Of a stretch of DNA of 64,000 nucleotides, positions 42,119 through 50,770 are shown one piece after another. Position numbers and translations under genes: made by a program. Source of the DNA: a virus. The notes under the pieces were generated by a model, which did not search any database, had not been told where the DNA came from, and saw only the letters and a program-made list of their open reading frames with translations. Within the stretch, counting starts at the first letter, position 1. Each line of letters starts with the position of its first letter. The stretch is from positions 124,001 through 188,000 of the IMG/VR virus record IMGVR_UViG_3300036985_002246, one strand, 5' to 3'.

Positions 42119-44572
42119 ATGCCCACCACCGAAAACACAAAGTTCTCCCTTCGCAACTTCTCCGGCAAGCCCACCAAGCACTTCCGCGTCGAGCGGGACG
42201 ACCTGACGGGCCAGGCCCCTGTCGCCAAGAAGACGCCCTCCCACCACATTCTCGTGGTGGACCGGTCGGGCTCCATGTACGGCGACCTCCCCGACCTGAA
42301 GACCATGGTCGAGAAGCTCCTGACGCTCGGCGAGTTCGACGACCCGACGCTCCGGGTCAGCCTCGTCAGCTACTCGTCCCAGGGTGACGTGAAGCTCCAC
42401 TTCAGCCGCGTCACCGTCGCCGACGTGATGAAAGCGTCGAGCCCGTACCTCAAGGAGATCCGTGCGATCCGTGCGACCGCCATGACCTGTATCTCCCAGG
42501 GGCTCGTCATGGCCGAGACGGTGATCGACGACAAGGAGACGACCTGCGTCACCCTCCACACGGACGGCTTCGCGAACGACGCCTCCCCGTCGGCAGAGGC
42601 CCGCACGATCGCTGCGACCGTCGAGAAGCTCAAGAAGCACCCCAACCTCTTCGTCAACACGATCGCCTACCGCGACTGGTGCGACTTCAATCTGCTCTCC
42701 TCGATCAGCAACGCGCTCTCCGGCGCGTGTATCCAGGCCAAGAGTATCAAGCAGGTCTACGAGGCGCTCTACAACGCGACGGCGCTGCTCGCGGGCTCCA
42801 TGGCCCCGGCGATCGAGGCGTCGGTCGGCAACGCCGACTATATTGCCTTCGTCTCCAAGTCCGCCCGCAAGGTGCTTGGGTCGGAGGACAACCTCGTGGT
42901 CCGTGGTCTCGGCTCGACCGACGACCGCTCGGTCTACCGCTACTTCGAGGTCACGGAGGCTGAGTACGCGAAGCTCTCGTGCCCCGAGACGCTCGGCTCG
43001 GCGTCGGCGGACGCAATCGCGACCTACTGCCGGGCGCAGATCAGCGAGGGCCACCACAACACGGCCAAGTACGCGCTCGTCGCCATGAAGAGCGACACGC
43101 TCCTGAACTCGCACTACCGGGCGCTCGTCTCGTCGGACGTGGCGACCTTCGCGGGTGCGGTCGAGGACACGCTGTTCTCGGCCACGGCGTACCCGCTGGC
43201 TGCGGACTACGGCCTCGCGGCGAAGGGTCCGTCGGTTCTGAAGGTGCTCTCGGTCCTCGACCAGCACTCGAAGTCCCTGAGCGTCAACCTGAAGGTGCTG
43301 CTCGCTGGTTACAAGCGGCGCGGGCTCAAGAAGGTGCCTGGGGTTCGCCTCGAAGACGGTACGCTCCAGGTGCCGACCGTCGAGTCCCGCTACCGCACGG
43401 CGAACGAGGAGTGGGTCACGGTCAACGGGTTCGAGTTGAACCGCAACACGGCCACCGTGAATATGCTCGTCTCGCAGCCGATCGACCTCTTCCCGCACGG
43501 CGGGAACGCTCGGATCGCCTCCGTCTCCGGCGTGGGTCTGGACGGCCTCAAGTCGTTCAACAACTACACGCTCGTGAGCGACGGCTCGCTGAACGTGGGG
43601 CAGATCATGCTCAAGACCTCGGACAAGCGGTGCTTCCGCGAACTGAAGGACCTGGGCGTCGTCACGGGTGAGTACGCTCCGGGCGTGGTCTTCGCGATCG
43701 ACTTCTCGAACCTCCCGCTCGTGGACTTCGAGGCGAGCTTCGACACGGTGGCCCCGGACGAGGTTCGTGACCTCGCGAAGCTCACGGTCCTCTCGAAGAT
43801 CCTCTCTGGCATGACCAAGGGGGAATCGACGGCCATGACTTCGGAGCAGATCGCCGAACTCAAGAAGCACTACCTGACCCCGGCGCTCTACTTCTCGCCC
43901 CCGACGACCGGAGAGCACGCCAATCTCCAGGACGCAATCGCCCAGGGCAAGATCGACACGCGGCTCTCGTACAAGATCGACGTGGGTATCCCGGCGCTGA
44001 CCTCGGTGTCGAAGCTGAAGTCGGGCAACGAGTACCTCCAGCGTCGGTTCACGTCGTCGTTCCACGGCAAGCCGGTCGAGAAGTCGAACCTCCAGGAGAT
44101 CCTCCTCCCCGGCACGACCTGGGAGGTGAAGAAGCTCACCGCCCGCACCCAACTCGACGAGGTGGACGCCCTCTCGTTCCCAATCTACGAGGGTGTCCTC
44201 GGGACCGGGGCGACCGCCGAAGTCGAGCGCGTCCTCAAGCTCGCCGGACACGAGGACCCCAAGGGCTTCCTCAAGAGCCTCTCGGGTGACCACGAGGCTG
44301 CGGTCGCCTCGGTCACGGACGCGCTGCGGCTCGTGGACGGCATGATCGAGTCGTTCTACGACCGGATCCGCCCCCTCGCCTTCTACATTGGGGCAACCGG
44401 GCTGGTCCCGGATTCGCTCAATGCGAAGGCGTCCGCTGCCGAAGCGTTCGCGACGCAGTTTCCGGAGGCCAAGCTCTCGAAGGCGGAGAAGGAGGACGGC
44501 ACCTTCTTCACGCTCCCGAACGGGCTCGTGGTGACGGTGTTCGTGAAGGGCGAGTACTTCACGGTCTCCTGA
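42119..44572 (+). CDS. Large VWA-domain protein
   Basis: An 817-residue protein. Residues 40-215 are a von Willebrand A domain with a full metal site (MIDAS): VVDRSGSM, a threonine in IRATAMTCISQG, and HTDGFAND. The next 600 residues are mixed alpha/beta without recognised motifs (VRGLGSTDDRSVYRYFEVTE, LVSDGSLNVGQIMLKT). VWA proteins mediate metal-dependent protein binding, often with AAA+ ATPases; none is adjacent. Strong codon bias, only one GATG and no CATC suggest long residence in this genome and high expression. Behind the folded leader at 41956. No signal peptide, so cytoplasmic. Confidence 0.75.
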   Translation: MPTTENTKFSLRNFSGKPTKHFRVERDDLTGQAPVAKKTPSHHILVVDRSGSMYGDLPDLKTMVEKLLTLGEFDDPTLRVSLVSYSSQGDVKLHFSRVTVADVMKASSPYLKEIRAIRATAMTCISQGLVMAETVIDDKETTCVTLHTDGFANDASPSAEARTIAATVEKLKKHPNLFVNTIAYRDWCDFNLLSSISNALSGACIQAKSIKQVYEALYNATALLAGSMAPAIEASVGNADYIAFVSKSARKVLGSEDNLVVRGLGSTDDRSVYRYFEVTEAEYAKLSCPETLGSASADAIATYCRAQISEGHHNTAKYALVAMKSDTLLNSHYRALVSSDVATFAGAVEDTLFSATAYPLAADYGLAAKGPSVLKVLSVLDQHSKSLSVNLKVLLAGYKRRGLKKVPGVRLEDGTLQVPTVESRYRTANEEWVTVNGFELNRNTATVNMLVSQPIDLFPHGGNARIASVSGVGLDGLKSFNNYTLVSDGSLNVGQIMLKTSDKRCFRELKDLGVVTGEYAPGVVFAIDFSNLPLVDFEASFDTVAPDEVRDLAKLTVLSKILSGMTKGESTAMTSEQIAELKKHYLTPALYFSPPTTGEHANLQDAIAQGKIDTRLSYKIDVGIPALTSVSKLKSGNEYLQRRFTSSFHGKPVEKSNLQEILLPGTTWEVKKLTARTQLDEVDALSFPIYEGVLGTGATAEVERVLKLAGHEDPKGFLKSLSGDHEAAVASVTDALRLVDGMIESFYDRIRPLAFYIGATGLVPDSLNAKASAAEAFATQFPEAKLSKAEKEDGTFFTLPNGLVVTVFVKGEYFTVS

Positions 44573-44610
44573 ATCGTGAAGTGTCCGGGTCCCCAATCGC
44601 TTCCAGGGTG
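44571..44610 (+). promoter_or_regulatory. Promoter-like intergenic repeat, copy 4
   Basis: GAATCGTGAAGTGTCCGGG, then CAATCGCTTCCAGGGTG. The most divergent copy. It overlaps the VWA gene stop and lies 11 bases before ATG 44622; GGGTCC/GGACCC can pair around it. Confidence 0.45.
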
Positions 44611-44621
44611 AGGACCCAGAC

Positions 44622-44936
44622 ATGACACTGCGAGAGAAGCCAGAAGCAGGCTGGAACCCGCGATTCGTACTGTGGTGCGAGTCTCGCGGCTTCCAGCCTG
44701 ATTCGTTTGACCGGGCTGAGGGCGAGGACATGAAGCTCGTCGAGCATGGCGACGGGAAGCAGTATCCGTGGACGCTCGTGTTCTCCGACTGGATCAAAGC
44801 CCAGTGGAAGGAGTGGGCTCACTCGATCGGGTTCAAGGACAGCAACTTCTGGCAAGCTCACCGGCTGGCCCAGGCTGCTGGTCACGGTCCCGCAGAGTTC
44901 GACGCCTGGCTTCGGCTGAAGGTCAAGGGAGCCTGA
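44622..44936 (+). CDS. Small hypothetical protein
   Basis: A 104-residue protein rich in Trp and charged residues (WNPRFVLWCESRGFQPD, PWTLVFSDWIKAQWKEW), probably all helical. It follows promoter-like copy 4 and directly precedes the methyltransferase-like gene. No family is recognised. Confidence 0.55.
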   Translation: MTLREKPEAGWNPRFVLWCESRGFQPDSFDRAEGEDMKLVEHGDGKQYPWTLVFSDWIKAQWKEWAHSIGFKDSNFWQAHRLAQAAGHGPAEFDAWLRLKVKGA

Positions 44937-44939
44937 CCG

Positions 44940-45479
44940 GTGGGCTACGGCAAGCTCAACCAAGCGCAGCGTCGGGCGGTCACCCCGCACCTCGTCGGAA
45001 AGACCGTCCATGACCTCGGGGCGGGGGACTTGGAGTTGGCTCGGGAGTGCCTGTCCCTCGGGGCAGGACACGTCGTCGCGATCGACAAGGAGAGGAACTT
45101 CTCTCTCCCGCGAGCGAAGATCACCAAGCTCCACATGAGCTTTGCCGAGTTCAATGACCCTGCACCGACGGTGATCCTCTCCTGGCCTGTGAATCACCCG
45201 GCTCACGGACTCCTGCGGCTCGTCAAGGAGGCTGAGACAGTCGTCTACCTCGGGACGAACACTGACGGCATGGCGTGCGGCACCAAGCCTCTGTGGAAGC
45301 ACCTCGCCACGAGGAAGGTGCTGGCCCATGTCCCCGTCCGGGAGAACACGTTGATCGTCTACGGCGCGCTCCTGGGGAAGTCCCGCAAGGTCTTGCCGGA
45401 GGAGTACGCGGCTCTGAACACGGACGAGATCTACTCGTTCGACAGCCTGTACGGACCCAATCCGGTTGTCAGGCTCTAG
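44940..45479 (+). CDS. Methyltransferase-like (Rossmann) protein
   Basis: A 179-residue protein with an SAM-binding-type start: TVHDLGAGDLELARECLSLGA, then HVVAIDKE, matching motif I and the acidic end of strand 2. TVILSWPVNHP stands where the catalytic motif IV would be. Substrate is unknown; the short length suggests a minimal enzyme or a non-catalytic relative. GTG 44940 is three bases after the previous stop. Confidence 0.55.
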   Translation: MGYGKLNQAQRRAVTPHLVGKTVHDLGAGDLELARECLSLGAGHVVAIDKERNFSLPRAKITKLHMSFAEFNDPAPTVILSWPVNHPAHGLLRLVKEAETVVYLGTNTDGMACGTKPLWKHLATRKVLAHVPVRENTLIVYGALLGKSRKVLPEEYAALNTDEIYSFDSLYGPNPVVRL

Positions 45480-45491
45480 CCTGCTCCGAGC

Positions 45492-45905
45492 ATGACGTGG
45501 GAGTACGCGGCCACAATCGTTCGAGTTCTCGACGGTGACACCGCCGTCTTCAGGCTGGTCAAGACCTTCACCCAGGAGGTTGACTTCGGCTTCTCCATTC
45601 ACGACTCCATGGCGCTCACCAAGAGCACGGAGTTGAGCTTCAGGTTCTTCGGGATCAACTGCCCGGAGATCCATAGTTCAAACGCGGCGCTCAAGGCCCG
45701 TGGGCTGAAGGCGAAGGCGGAGGTCGAGCGCCTGTGCTCCCTCGGTCCCCTGCGGCTCGTGAGCTACAAGCCAGACAAGTACGGGCGCTGGCTCGCAGAC
45801 CTCTATGTGACCCCTCCTGGCAAGCCGGAGGTCTGGATCAACAAGGCTCTCCTGGACGGTGGTTTCGCCCTCCCCTACAACGGCGACGGTGTGAAGCCGG
45901 TTTGA
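45492..45905 (+). CDS. Staphylococcal-nuclease-type (thermonuclease) protein
   Basis: A 137-residue SNase-family protein: VLDGDTAVFRL, FRFFGINCPEI and YKPDKYGRWLADLYV...WINKALLDGGFALPY. Against staphylococcal nuclease the arginines (R51, R99) and glutamate (E59) are kept. The metal aspartate of the usual VDTPE segment is asparagine (N56), and two other aspartates (D14, D16) remain. It has no signal peptide, so it would act in the infected cell, possibly on host DNA or RNA. Activity with N56 is uncertain. Confidence 0.75.
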   Translation: MTWEYAATIVRVLDGDTAVFRLVKTFTQEVDFGFSIHDSMALTKSTELSFRFFGINCPEIHSSNAALKARGLKAKAEVERLCSLGPLRLVSYKPDKYGRWLADLYVTPPGKPEVWINKALLDGGFALPYNGDGVKPV

Positions 45906-45910
45906 CTCCC

Positions 45911-46003
45911 ATGTCAGATCTGTCCGGGACGGAGGTCATATGGGTCTTGGCGCTGATTCTTTTCTGGATCGCCATGATCGTTCGTGACGACTGGAAGCGG
46001 TAG
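45911..46003 (+). CDS. 30-residue single-span membrane peptide
   Basis: ATG 45911 encodes a peptide whose centre, VIWVLALILFWIAMIV, spans the membrane, with charged ends (MSDLSG, RDDWKR). It sits six bases after the nuclease gene. It may be a small inner-membrane effector or holin-like peptide; function unknown. Confidence 0.5.
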   Translation: MSDLSGTEVIWVLALILFWIAMIVRDDWKR

Positions 46004-46010
46004 GCTCTCT

Positions 46011-46020
46011 GGTAGAGTCC
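46011..46020 (+). promoter_or_regulatory. GGTAGAGTCC repeat, -10-like
   Basis: Exact copy of the decamer at 12091 and 19473, 32 bases before ATG 46052; the 12091 copy has a nearly identical distance to its start codon. Confidence 0.4.
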
Positions 46021-46051
46021 CGAGCCCAGGACCCTCGGGCAGAGGAAGAAC

Positions 46052-46363
46052 ATGACTGACAAGACGATCGAGACGGCAGAGGCCACCCCGACTGAGATCG
46101 CAAAGAAGCTCTCCCCTGAGGAGGTGACGGCGCTGACGCAAATGCACCGTCAGGCGCAGGAGACCGTTCAGCAGATCGGGCAGAGCGAGGTCCGCAAGGC
46201 TCGCCTTCTCGCGAGCCTCTCGGAGGTCGAGGAGCGCGCTCAGGGGATCATGAACGCGGCGGCGGCTCGGCTCGGGATTGAGCCTGGGACGCCCTGGCAA
46301 ATGGCACCGGACGGGACGGTCGTGATCCTACCCCGCCAGCAGCCGCCTGCTCAGACGCACTAG
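46052..46363 (+). CDS. Small coiled-coil structural protein
   Basis: A 103-residue protein. A helix (SPEEVTALTQMHRQAQETVQ, RKARLLASLSEVEERAQG) is followed by a short C-terminal motif GTPWQMAPDGTVVIL that I associate with small phage virion proteins. AGAGGAAG precedes ATG 46052. Probably head- or neck-associated. Confidence 0.55.
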   Translation: MTDKTIETAEATPTEIAKKLSPEEVTALTQMHRQAQETVQQIGQSEVRKARLLASLSEVEERAQGIMNAAAARLGIEPGTPWQMAPDGTVVILPRQQPPAQTH

Positions 46364-46392
46364 GCACGCTATCTTCCCCAAGAGGGAAGCCA

Positions 46393-47766
46393 ATGGTGTG
46401 GACCCCGACGACGTACCCGCTGGCCCCCATGAACGTCATGGTGGTCAGCCCCTTCGAGAAGGGAATGCTGGACATTCGCTGGGACGACCCGTCCCTTCTC
46501 GGTGGGAATTCTGCGTACAACGTCCTTGGAGTCAACGTGTACCGGTCGGACGCCTCCGACCGTGGGCCGTTCCGCAGGGTGAACTCGTTCCCGGTCGGTG
46601 GGACGTTCTTCCGTGACTACACGGACGTGGCTCTCGTCGCCAACGAGGTCATTCCGTGGGAGACGGGCTGGCAGTCCCGTGGAGACGCTCCGAACGTCCG
46701 ACGGTGGACGCTCAGGACGCGGTACCCGCAGTACAAGCCCCGGACGCAGGGGATTGCGGCGAACTCCCAAGAGGACGTGATCGTCACGATCAACGGGCTC
46801 CCGGCTCGGATTCACGAGGTCTTCGGCCCGTCGAACGAGATCACCCTCGGAGACGCCCCGGACCTCAACCCACTCAACGACAGGTTCGTGTTCGCGCCCC
46901 TACCTACGGGTTCGGCGGACGCGGTGGTAGTCACCTACTACACGCTCAGGAACCTCGTTCAGCCTGGGGTGGACAAGAAGAGCTTCTACCGGGTGACGAC
47001 GGTGGCGGAGGACGCGACTCAGCCTGGGGGTCTGATTGAGACTCCGCTGAACGTGACCATGCCCGCGTCGGACCAGCAGGTCGAGCAACTCGACTACATT
47101 TGGCGCGAGGCGATCCGCCGCAACAACTGGATCCTCACCCAGGGCGGCGAGCGCGTGAAGCTCTTCGTTCAGAAGGTCGCGGGGGTTCCCTGCGAGTGTC
47201 GGATTGACGTGGACGGTCGGCAGCGGGCCTACTCGAAGCAGCCCTCGAACCGCTGCAAGATCTGTTACGGGACCGGGTTCGTCGGCGGTTACGAAGGCCC
47301 ATACGACATTATCATGGCTCCCGACGACGCGGAGAAGCGCATTTCCCAGACCTCCACAGGTCGCCGGAAGGAGCACTCCTACGAGGTCTTCATGACCTTC
47401 ACGCCGATCGTCTCCCAGCGTGACTTCGTCGTGAAGCAGAGCAACGACCGGTACTCGATCGGTCCTGTCCGTCGTCCCTCGAACCGGGGGAACGTCATGC
47501 AGCAGCACTTCAATCTCGGGTACCTCGACTCGGCGGACATTCGGTACTCGGTGCCGATCGACGGGGCGATTGCGTCCCCCAATCTCCCGTGGCCTCAGAC
47601 CCGGTACACCTACAACCCGCCTCGGGAGACCTACGACGCACGGGAGGATCCGCCGTGGCCAGTCACGCCGGACGCGGCCTTGCCGGAAGCAACCGACAAG
47701 GACAACGTCCCCGGCCCTGTTCAGATTCGCTCAAGGACGGGTACCGGGGAAAACATTGACTACTAA
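46393..47766 (+). CDS. Putative neck/baseplate protein with zinc knuckles
   Basis: A 457-residue protein. The N-terminal 100 residues look fibronectin-like (LDIRWDDPSLLGGNSAYNVLG, VYRSDASDRGPF). Near residue 265, CECRIDVDG and, 18 residues on, CKICYGTGFVGGYEGPY form a two-knuckle zinc site resembling those in phage neck or baseplate proteins. Later FMTFTPIVSQRDFVVKQSNDRYSIG is beta-rich. It is followed by connector-like genes, so a head-tail joining role is favoured. Confidence 0.6.
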   Translation: MVWTPTTYPLAPMNVMVVSPFEKGMLDIRWDDPSLLGGNSAYNVLGVNVYRSDASDRGPFRRVNSFPVGGTFFRDYTDVALVANEVIPWETGWQSRGDAPNVRRWTLRTRYPQYKPRTQGIAANSQEDVIVTINGLPARIHEVFGPSNEITLGDAPDLNPLNDRFVFAPLPTGSADAVVVTYYTLRNLVQPGVDKKSFYRVTTVAEDATQPGGLIETPLNVTMPASDQQVEQLDYIWREAIRRNNWILTQGGERVKLFVQKVAGVPCECRIDVDGRQRAYSKQPSNRCKICYGTGFVGGYEGPYDIIMAPDDAEKRISQTSTGRRKEHSYEVFMTFTPIVSQRDFVVKQSNDRYSIGPVRRPSNRGNVMQQHFNLGYLDSADIRYSVPIDGAIASPNLPWPQTRYTYNPPRETYDAREDPPWPVTPDAALPEATDKDNVPGPVQIRSRTGTGENIDY

Positions 47767-47814
47767 CAGGAACCGGAGAGAATCACAATAGGGGCTCTAT
47801 CGCCGCCGCTAGGT

Positions 47815-48813
47815 GTGAACGTCTGCGGCGTGTGTTTTCTCCCCGTTGTCTCTCACAACGCCTACGCTCAGCACCTTCGTGGAAGGTTGGACGCCCGCCA
47901 CCAGGAGGCTCTCGTCAGCTATGAGGCGTGGCTGGCAGTTCACCTCACGACGTACAGGTGCTCGAAGTGCAGGTGTTTGTACCGGCGGGAGCCTCTCACT
48001 CACAGGAGCGGGCCAGGTCTGTGTACCTCGTGCCGACACCTCAAGGAGACCCTGCCGACCAGAACCTACGAGTCCTTGGTGAATCGTAAGGACGAGGCCC
48101 CTGTCGGTTGGGATTCTCTGGTGGTGCAACAGGACGTGTGGACCCCAAACGAGGCTCTCTGCGAAGAGGTGCTCAGAGTCACCCAGGGCCAAGAGAGGGT
48201 CCGTGACGCCATGGCTAGGTTGGGCCTCAGCTTCAGGCTATTCAAGGCTGTGGGTGTTCATGTCCTTGGGGCAGACGCCTACAAGGAATGGGCTTCAGCT
48301 AGAGAGTGGAGACGGTCGTCCAAGGTCGGGAAAGCCCATGCTGACCGTTACCGGGCGATGAGCCCTGACGAGAAGGCAGCCGTGCTCCAGAAGCGGTTCC
48401 CACGGGTGAGGTCGAAGATTGAGATCATGATGACCGACGTTCTCGTGGCACTTGGTGAGACTGACTTCGTCACGAACCACTGGCAAGCTTTTGAGATCTT
48501 CGGTCGTGTTTCTCCGCGAGAGGCTGACATCAAGCTGACCCTCGGGGCCGACCGCAAGCTGGTTCTGCTGTGTGACGGTGAGGCTTTCCACGGTCCAGGG
48601 TGCATTTTCGGCAACCCCGCCGACCGCATTCGCGACGACATGGCGACTACTCACGCCTACTTTGACGCCGGATACTCCGTGGTGCGGTACTCAGAGACTG
48701 AGATCAAGTCAGGGGTGGCTGGTGGTCACTTGTCCATGATCCTGACGAGATTGAGAGCAGAGGGTGGGCGAATCTTCCGCCTATGGTATCCCGCACTTGA
48801 GGAATGGGTCTGA
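47815..48813 (+). CDS. Homing endonuclease-like protein, DUF559/Vsr-type nuclease
   Basis: A 332-residue protein. The N-terminus has two Cys pairs (CGVC and CSKC, later CTSC) likely to bind zinc. The C-terminal 110 residues carry EADIKLTL, LVLLCDGEAFHG, ADRIRDDMATTHAYFDAGYSVVRYSE, matching the Vsr/DUF559-like PD-(D/E)xK fold used by free-standing phage homing nucleases. GTG 47815 has a poor ribosome site, and the upstream 48 bases show no promoter. It sits between structural genes. Confidence 0.7.
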   Translation: MNVCGVCFLPVVSHNAYAQHLRGRLDARHQEALVSYEAWLAVHLTTYRCSKCRCLYRREPLTHRSGPGLCTSCRHLKETLPTRTYESLVNRKDEAPVGWDSLVVQQDVWTPNEALCEEVLRVTQGQERVRDAMARLGLSFRLFKAVGVHVLGADAYKEWASAREWRRSSKVGKAHADRYRAMSPDEKAAVLQKRFPRVRSKIEIMMTDVLVALGETDFVTNHWQAFEIFGRVSPREADIKLTLGADRKLVLLCDGEAFHGPGCIFGNPADRIRDDMATTHAYFDAGYSVVRYSETEIKSGVAGGHLSMILTRLRAEGGRIFRLWYPALEEWV

Positions 48814-48829
48814 AGGAGGGCACCCCAGC

Positions 48830-49495
48830 ATGACCAAGAAGAGCACACCCTCCACTCCCCCACCGGCAGACTCGTCGATCGTGCCTGACCCCACAGACAG
48901 CCACCCGATCGTTCGGGTGAGCAAGTGGGTTGGTATCTTCGTCGGGATCGGCGGGGGCCTGGCCTTGCTGGTGACGGGGATCTGGAAGGTCGGCGACCTC
49001 CTCAACGACCTGGAGCAGGTCCAGACCGACGTGGCTGCCCTCCGGTCCTCGGTGACTGAGGCTTCAGCGGAAGCCCGCCGTCGCAGCGACATTCAGGAGG
49101 AGATCCTCCTCAACCTACGCATTGCGGTGGCCTCGCTTCAGGCCAGGTCAGGCACGCCACGAGGCGGGAGCGCCCCGTCTTCCACACCCCCTGTCACTCG
49201 TCCGCGTGTGCCCGTAGCCCGTGTTCGGCCCCACCCAGTGGCAGATACCCCCCCGAGCCCTGAGGTGGCTGCGCTGGTGCTGAGCCTGCCACCGCTTCCT
49301 ATGGCCCCACCCGACCCGCCTGTGGCCCCGCCTCAGCCGCTTGTCGCAGTGGCCCCACCCCACGTCGTGTCCCTGGCCGAGTTGCCCACGATTGTGAGGG
49401 AGGGGAGGAGCCTGGACGCCACCGCCTACGCCCGCGAGGTGGAGACGACTGACGTGGCGCTGGAGCGGGCGAACATTCTCCTCGACGCACTATGA
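48830..49495 (+). CDS. Single-span membrane protein with coiled coil and Pro-rich tail
   Basis: A 221-residue protein. A polar N-terminus is followed by one membrane helix (WVGIFVGIGGGLALLVTGIW, about residues 33-52) and a coiled coil (LNDLEQVQTDVAALRSSV). A Pro/Val-rich stretch resembling spanin or TonB-like linkers comes next, then a short helical end. AAGGAGGG precedes ATG 48830. Its stop overlaps the next ATG. A lysis role (spanin-like) is possible, but no lipoprotein partner is adjacent. Confidence 0.55.
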   Translation: MTKKSTPSTPPPADSSIVPDPTDSHPIVRVSKWVGIFVGIGGGLALLVTGIWKVGDLLNDLEQVQTDVAALRSSVTEASAEARRRSDIQEEILLNLRIAVASLQARSGTPRGGSAPSSTPPVTRPRVPVARVRPHPVADTPPSPEVAALVLSLPPLPMAPPDPPVAPPQPLVAVAPPHVVSLAELPTIVREGRSLDATAYAREVETTDVALERANILLDAL

Positions 49496-50148
49496 AGATC
49501 CAGAAGAGGCCACGACCGACTCAGAAGACCCCGCTCAGGAGCAGATACGTCGGCCCTCTGGAGCGTCAGGTTGGGGCAATCCTCGACAGGTCTGACCTTC
49601 AGTTCTTCGGGCGCTGCCTGATCAAGTACATTCGCGAGGAAGCCAAGAAGGACGCGGCCAAGACCGGCCAGGTGCCCACCTCGGACGAGTTCTACAAGTC
49701 GTTCTCGTACCAGGTGAAGGACAACACGATCGAGGTGTCCTCAAGCTGGCCCTGGATCGACCTGGTCGTCTTCGGCACCAACGGGCCGTACAAGATGACC
49801 TGGCTCACGCAGCAGGCTCACAAGGAGGGCGGCGGGAAGGACGCTGCCAAGCCCAACCCCAAGGAGGCCAAGGCAGCGCCCTTCAAGCCTCGTGGTACCT
49901 ACAAGCCGCCCTCGATCCGACAGGTCGTCGAGAGGAAGAAGGCGGCCAGCGTTCTGAAGGTGCCGCTCCGCACTCGAACTGGGGAGATCGTCATTCGCAC
50001 GGCCCCCCTCACGTTCGACAAGGCTTGGGTCCACCCAGGGATCGCCAAGCACAACTTTATCAACCGCGCCTTCGAGCGCGCTCGGAAGGATTGCGTCTCC
50101 CGGTTCATGGAGAAGAACATTGGGAAGATCCTGGACGGGGTACTCTGA
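49492..50148 (+). CDS. Putative tail-completion (HK97 gp10-like) protein
   Basis: A 218-residue protein. An N-terminal basic segment is followed by FYKSFSYQVKDNTIEVSSSWPW and LVVFGTNGPY, and near the end WVHPGIAKHNFINRAFERAR. The FGT...WxHPG...FI.RA pattern resembles HK97 gp10-type head-tail completion proteins. It overlaps the previous gene (ATGA) and meets the next with TGA-C-GTG. Confidence 0.55.
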   Translation: MKIQKRPRPTQKTPLRSRYVGPLERQVGAILDRSDLQFFGRCLIKYIREEAKKDAAKTGQVPTSDEFYKSFSYQVKDNTIEVSSSWPWIDLVVFGTNGPYKMTWLTQQAHKEGGGKDAAKPNPKEAKAAPFKPRGTYKPPSIRQVVERKKAASVLKVPLRTRTGEIVIRTAPLTFDKAWVHPGIAKHNFINRAFERARKDCVSRFMEKNIGKILDGVL

Positions 50149-50149
50149 C

Positions 50150-50770
50150 GTGGGGGAGGTCGAGATCACCTGTATTGGGGACACAGCCCATGTCCCCGAC
50201 CTCGGCCTGAGAATGACCCGTGGGTCGAAGGTCCACACGAGCCTCTCCGCGATTGCCAAGTCGCGTGACCTCGAAGACGCCAAGAGCCGTGGGCTCGTCT
50301 CGGTGAGGATTCTGAGGGCACAGACGATCCGAAGGGACAGCCTACCCATGTCAGCACCCCCGGAGTCCTCCTCCGCGAACCAGAGAACGATCGCCAGGTC
50401 CGCTCACCAGCCCACCACTGAGGGGGGTGACAACCACTCGACAGACCTGCTGAGGGAACTCCTCTTCGAGATCCGTGGCCTTCGAGAAGACCTCCGGAAG
50501 CGCCAACCGGAACCTCAGACTGCGCAACTGGCGATAGCAATCGGGAACGCTGTCCGGGGTGCCTTGAGCGGCCTTCAGTTTGGGTCAGGCGGGGGAAGCA
50601 CAGCCTCCTTCGCCTCGGAGCCAGAAGAGCGGTTCATTCCTCGTGGTATCGTCTCAGAGTCGGCGAAGGCTGACATTGAGATCACCCACTCGGTGACTCC
50701 AAGTACCTCAGGTCTGGACGACGCGAGCGGGGCTCTTCGGAACGCCCGCCGCCAGACGAAAGAAAGATGA
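50150..50770 (+). CDS. Hypothetical protein, partly disordered
   Basis: A 206-residue protein. A short beta-rich start (VEITCIGDTAHVPDLGLRMTRG, LVSVRILRAQTI) is followed by a disordered segment, one helix (LLRELLFEIRGLREDLRKRQ) and a Ser/Gly-rich tail. GTG 50150 follows the previous stop by one base. Probably a structural accessory; no family is recognised. Confidence 0.5.
   Translation: MGEVEITCIGDTAHVPDLGLRMTRGSKVHTSLSAIAKSRDLEDAKSRGLVSVRILRAQTIRRDSLPMSAPPESSSANQRTIARSAHQPTTEGGDNHSTDLLRELLFEIRGLREDLRKRQPEPQTAQLAIAIGNAVRGALSGLQFGSGGGSTASFASEPEERFIPRGIVSESAKADIEITHSVTPSTSGLDDASGALRNARRQTKER

Noticed and set aside
42116-44797. 893-residue open frame on the minus strand opposite the VWA gene
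   Set aside because: No recognisable domain, antisense composition, and the VWA protein is clearly the real product.
45734-46003. 89-residue frame overlapping the SNase gene
   Set aside because: Its first two thirds are out-of-frame nuclease sequence; only the 30-residue peptide from ATG 45911 is kept.
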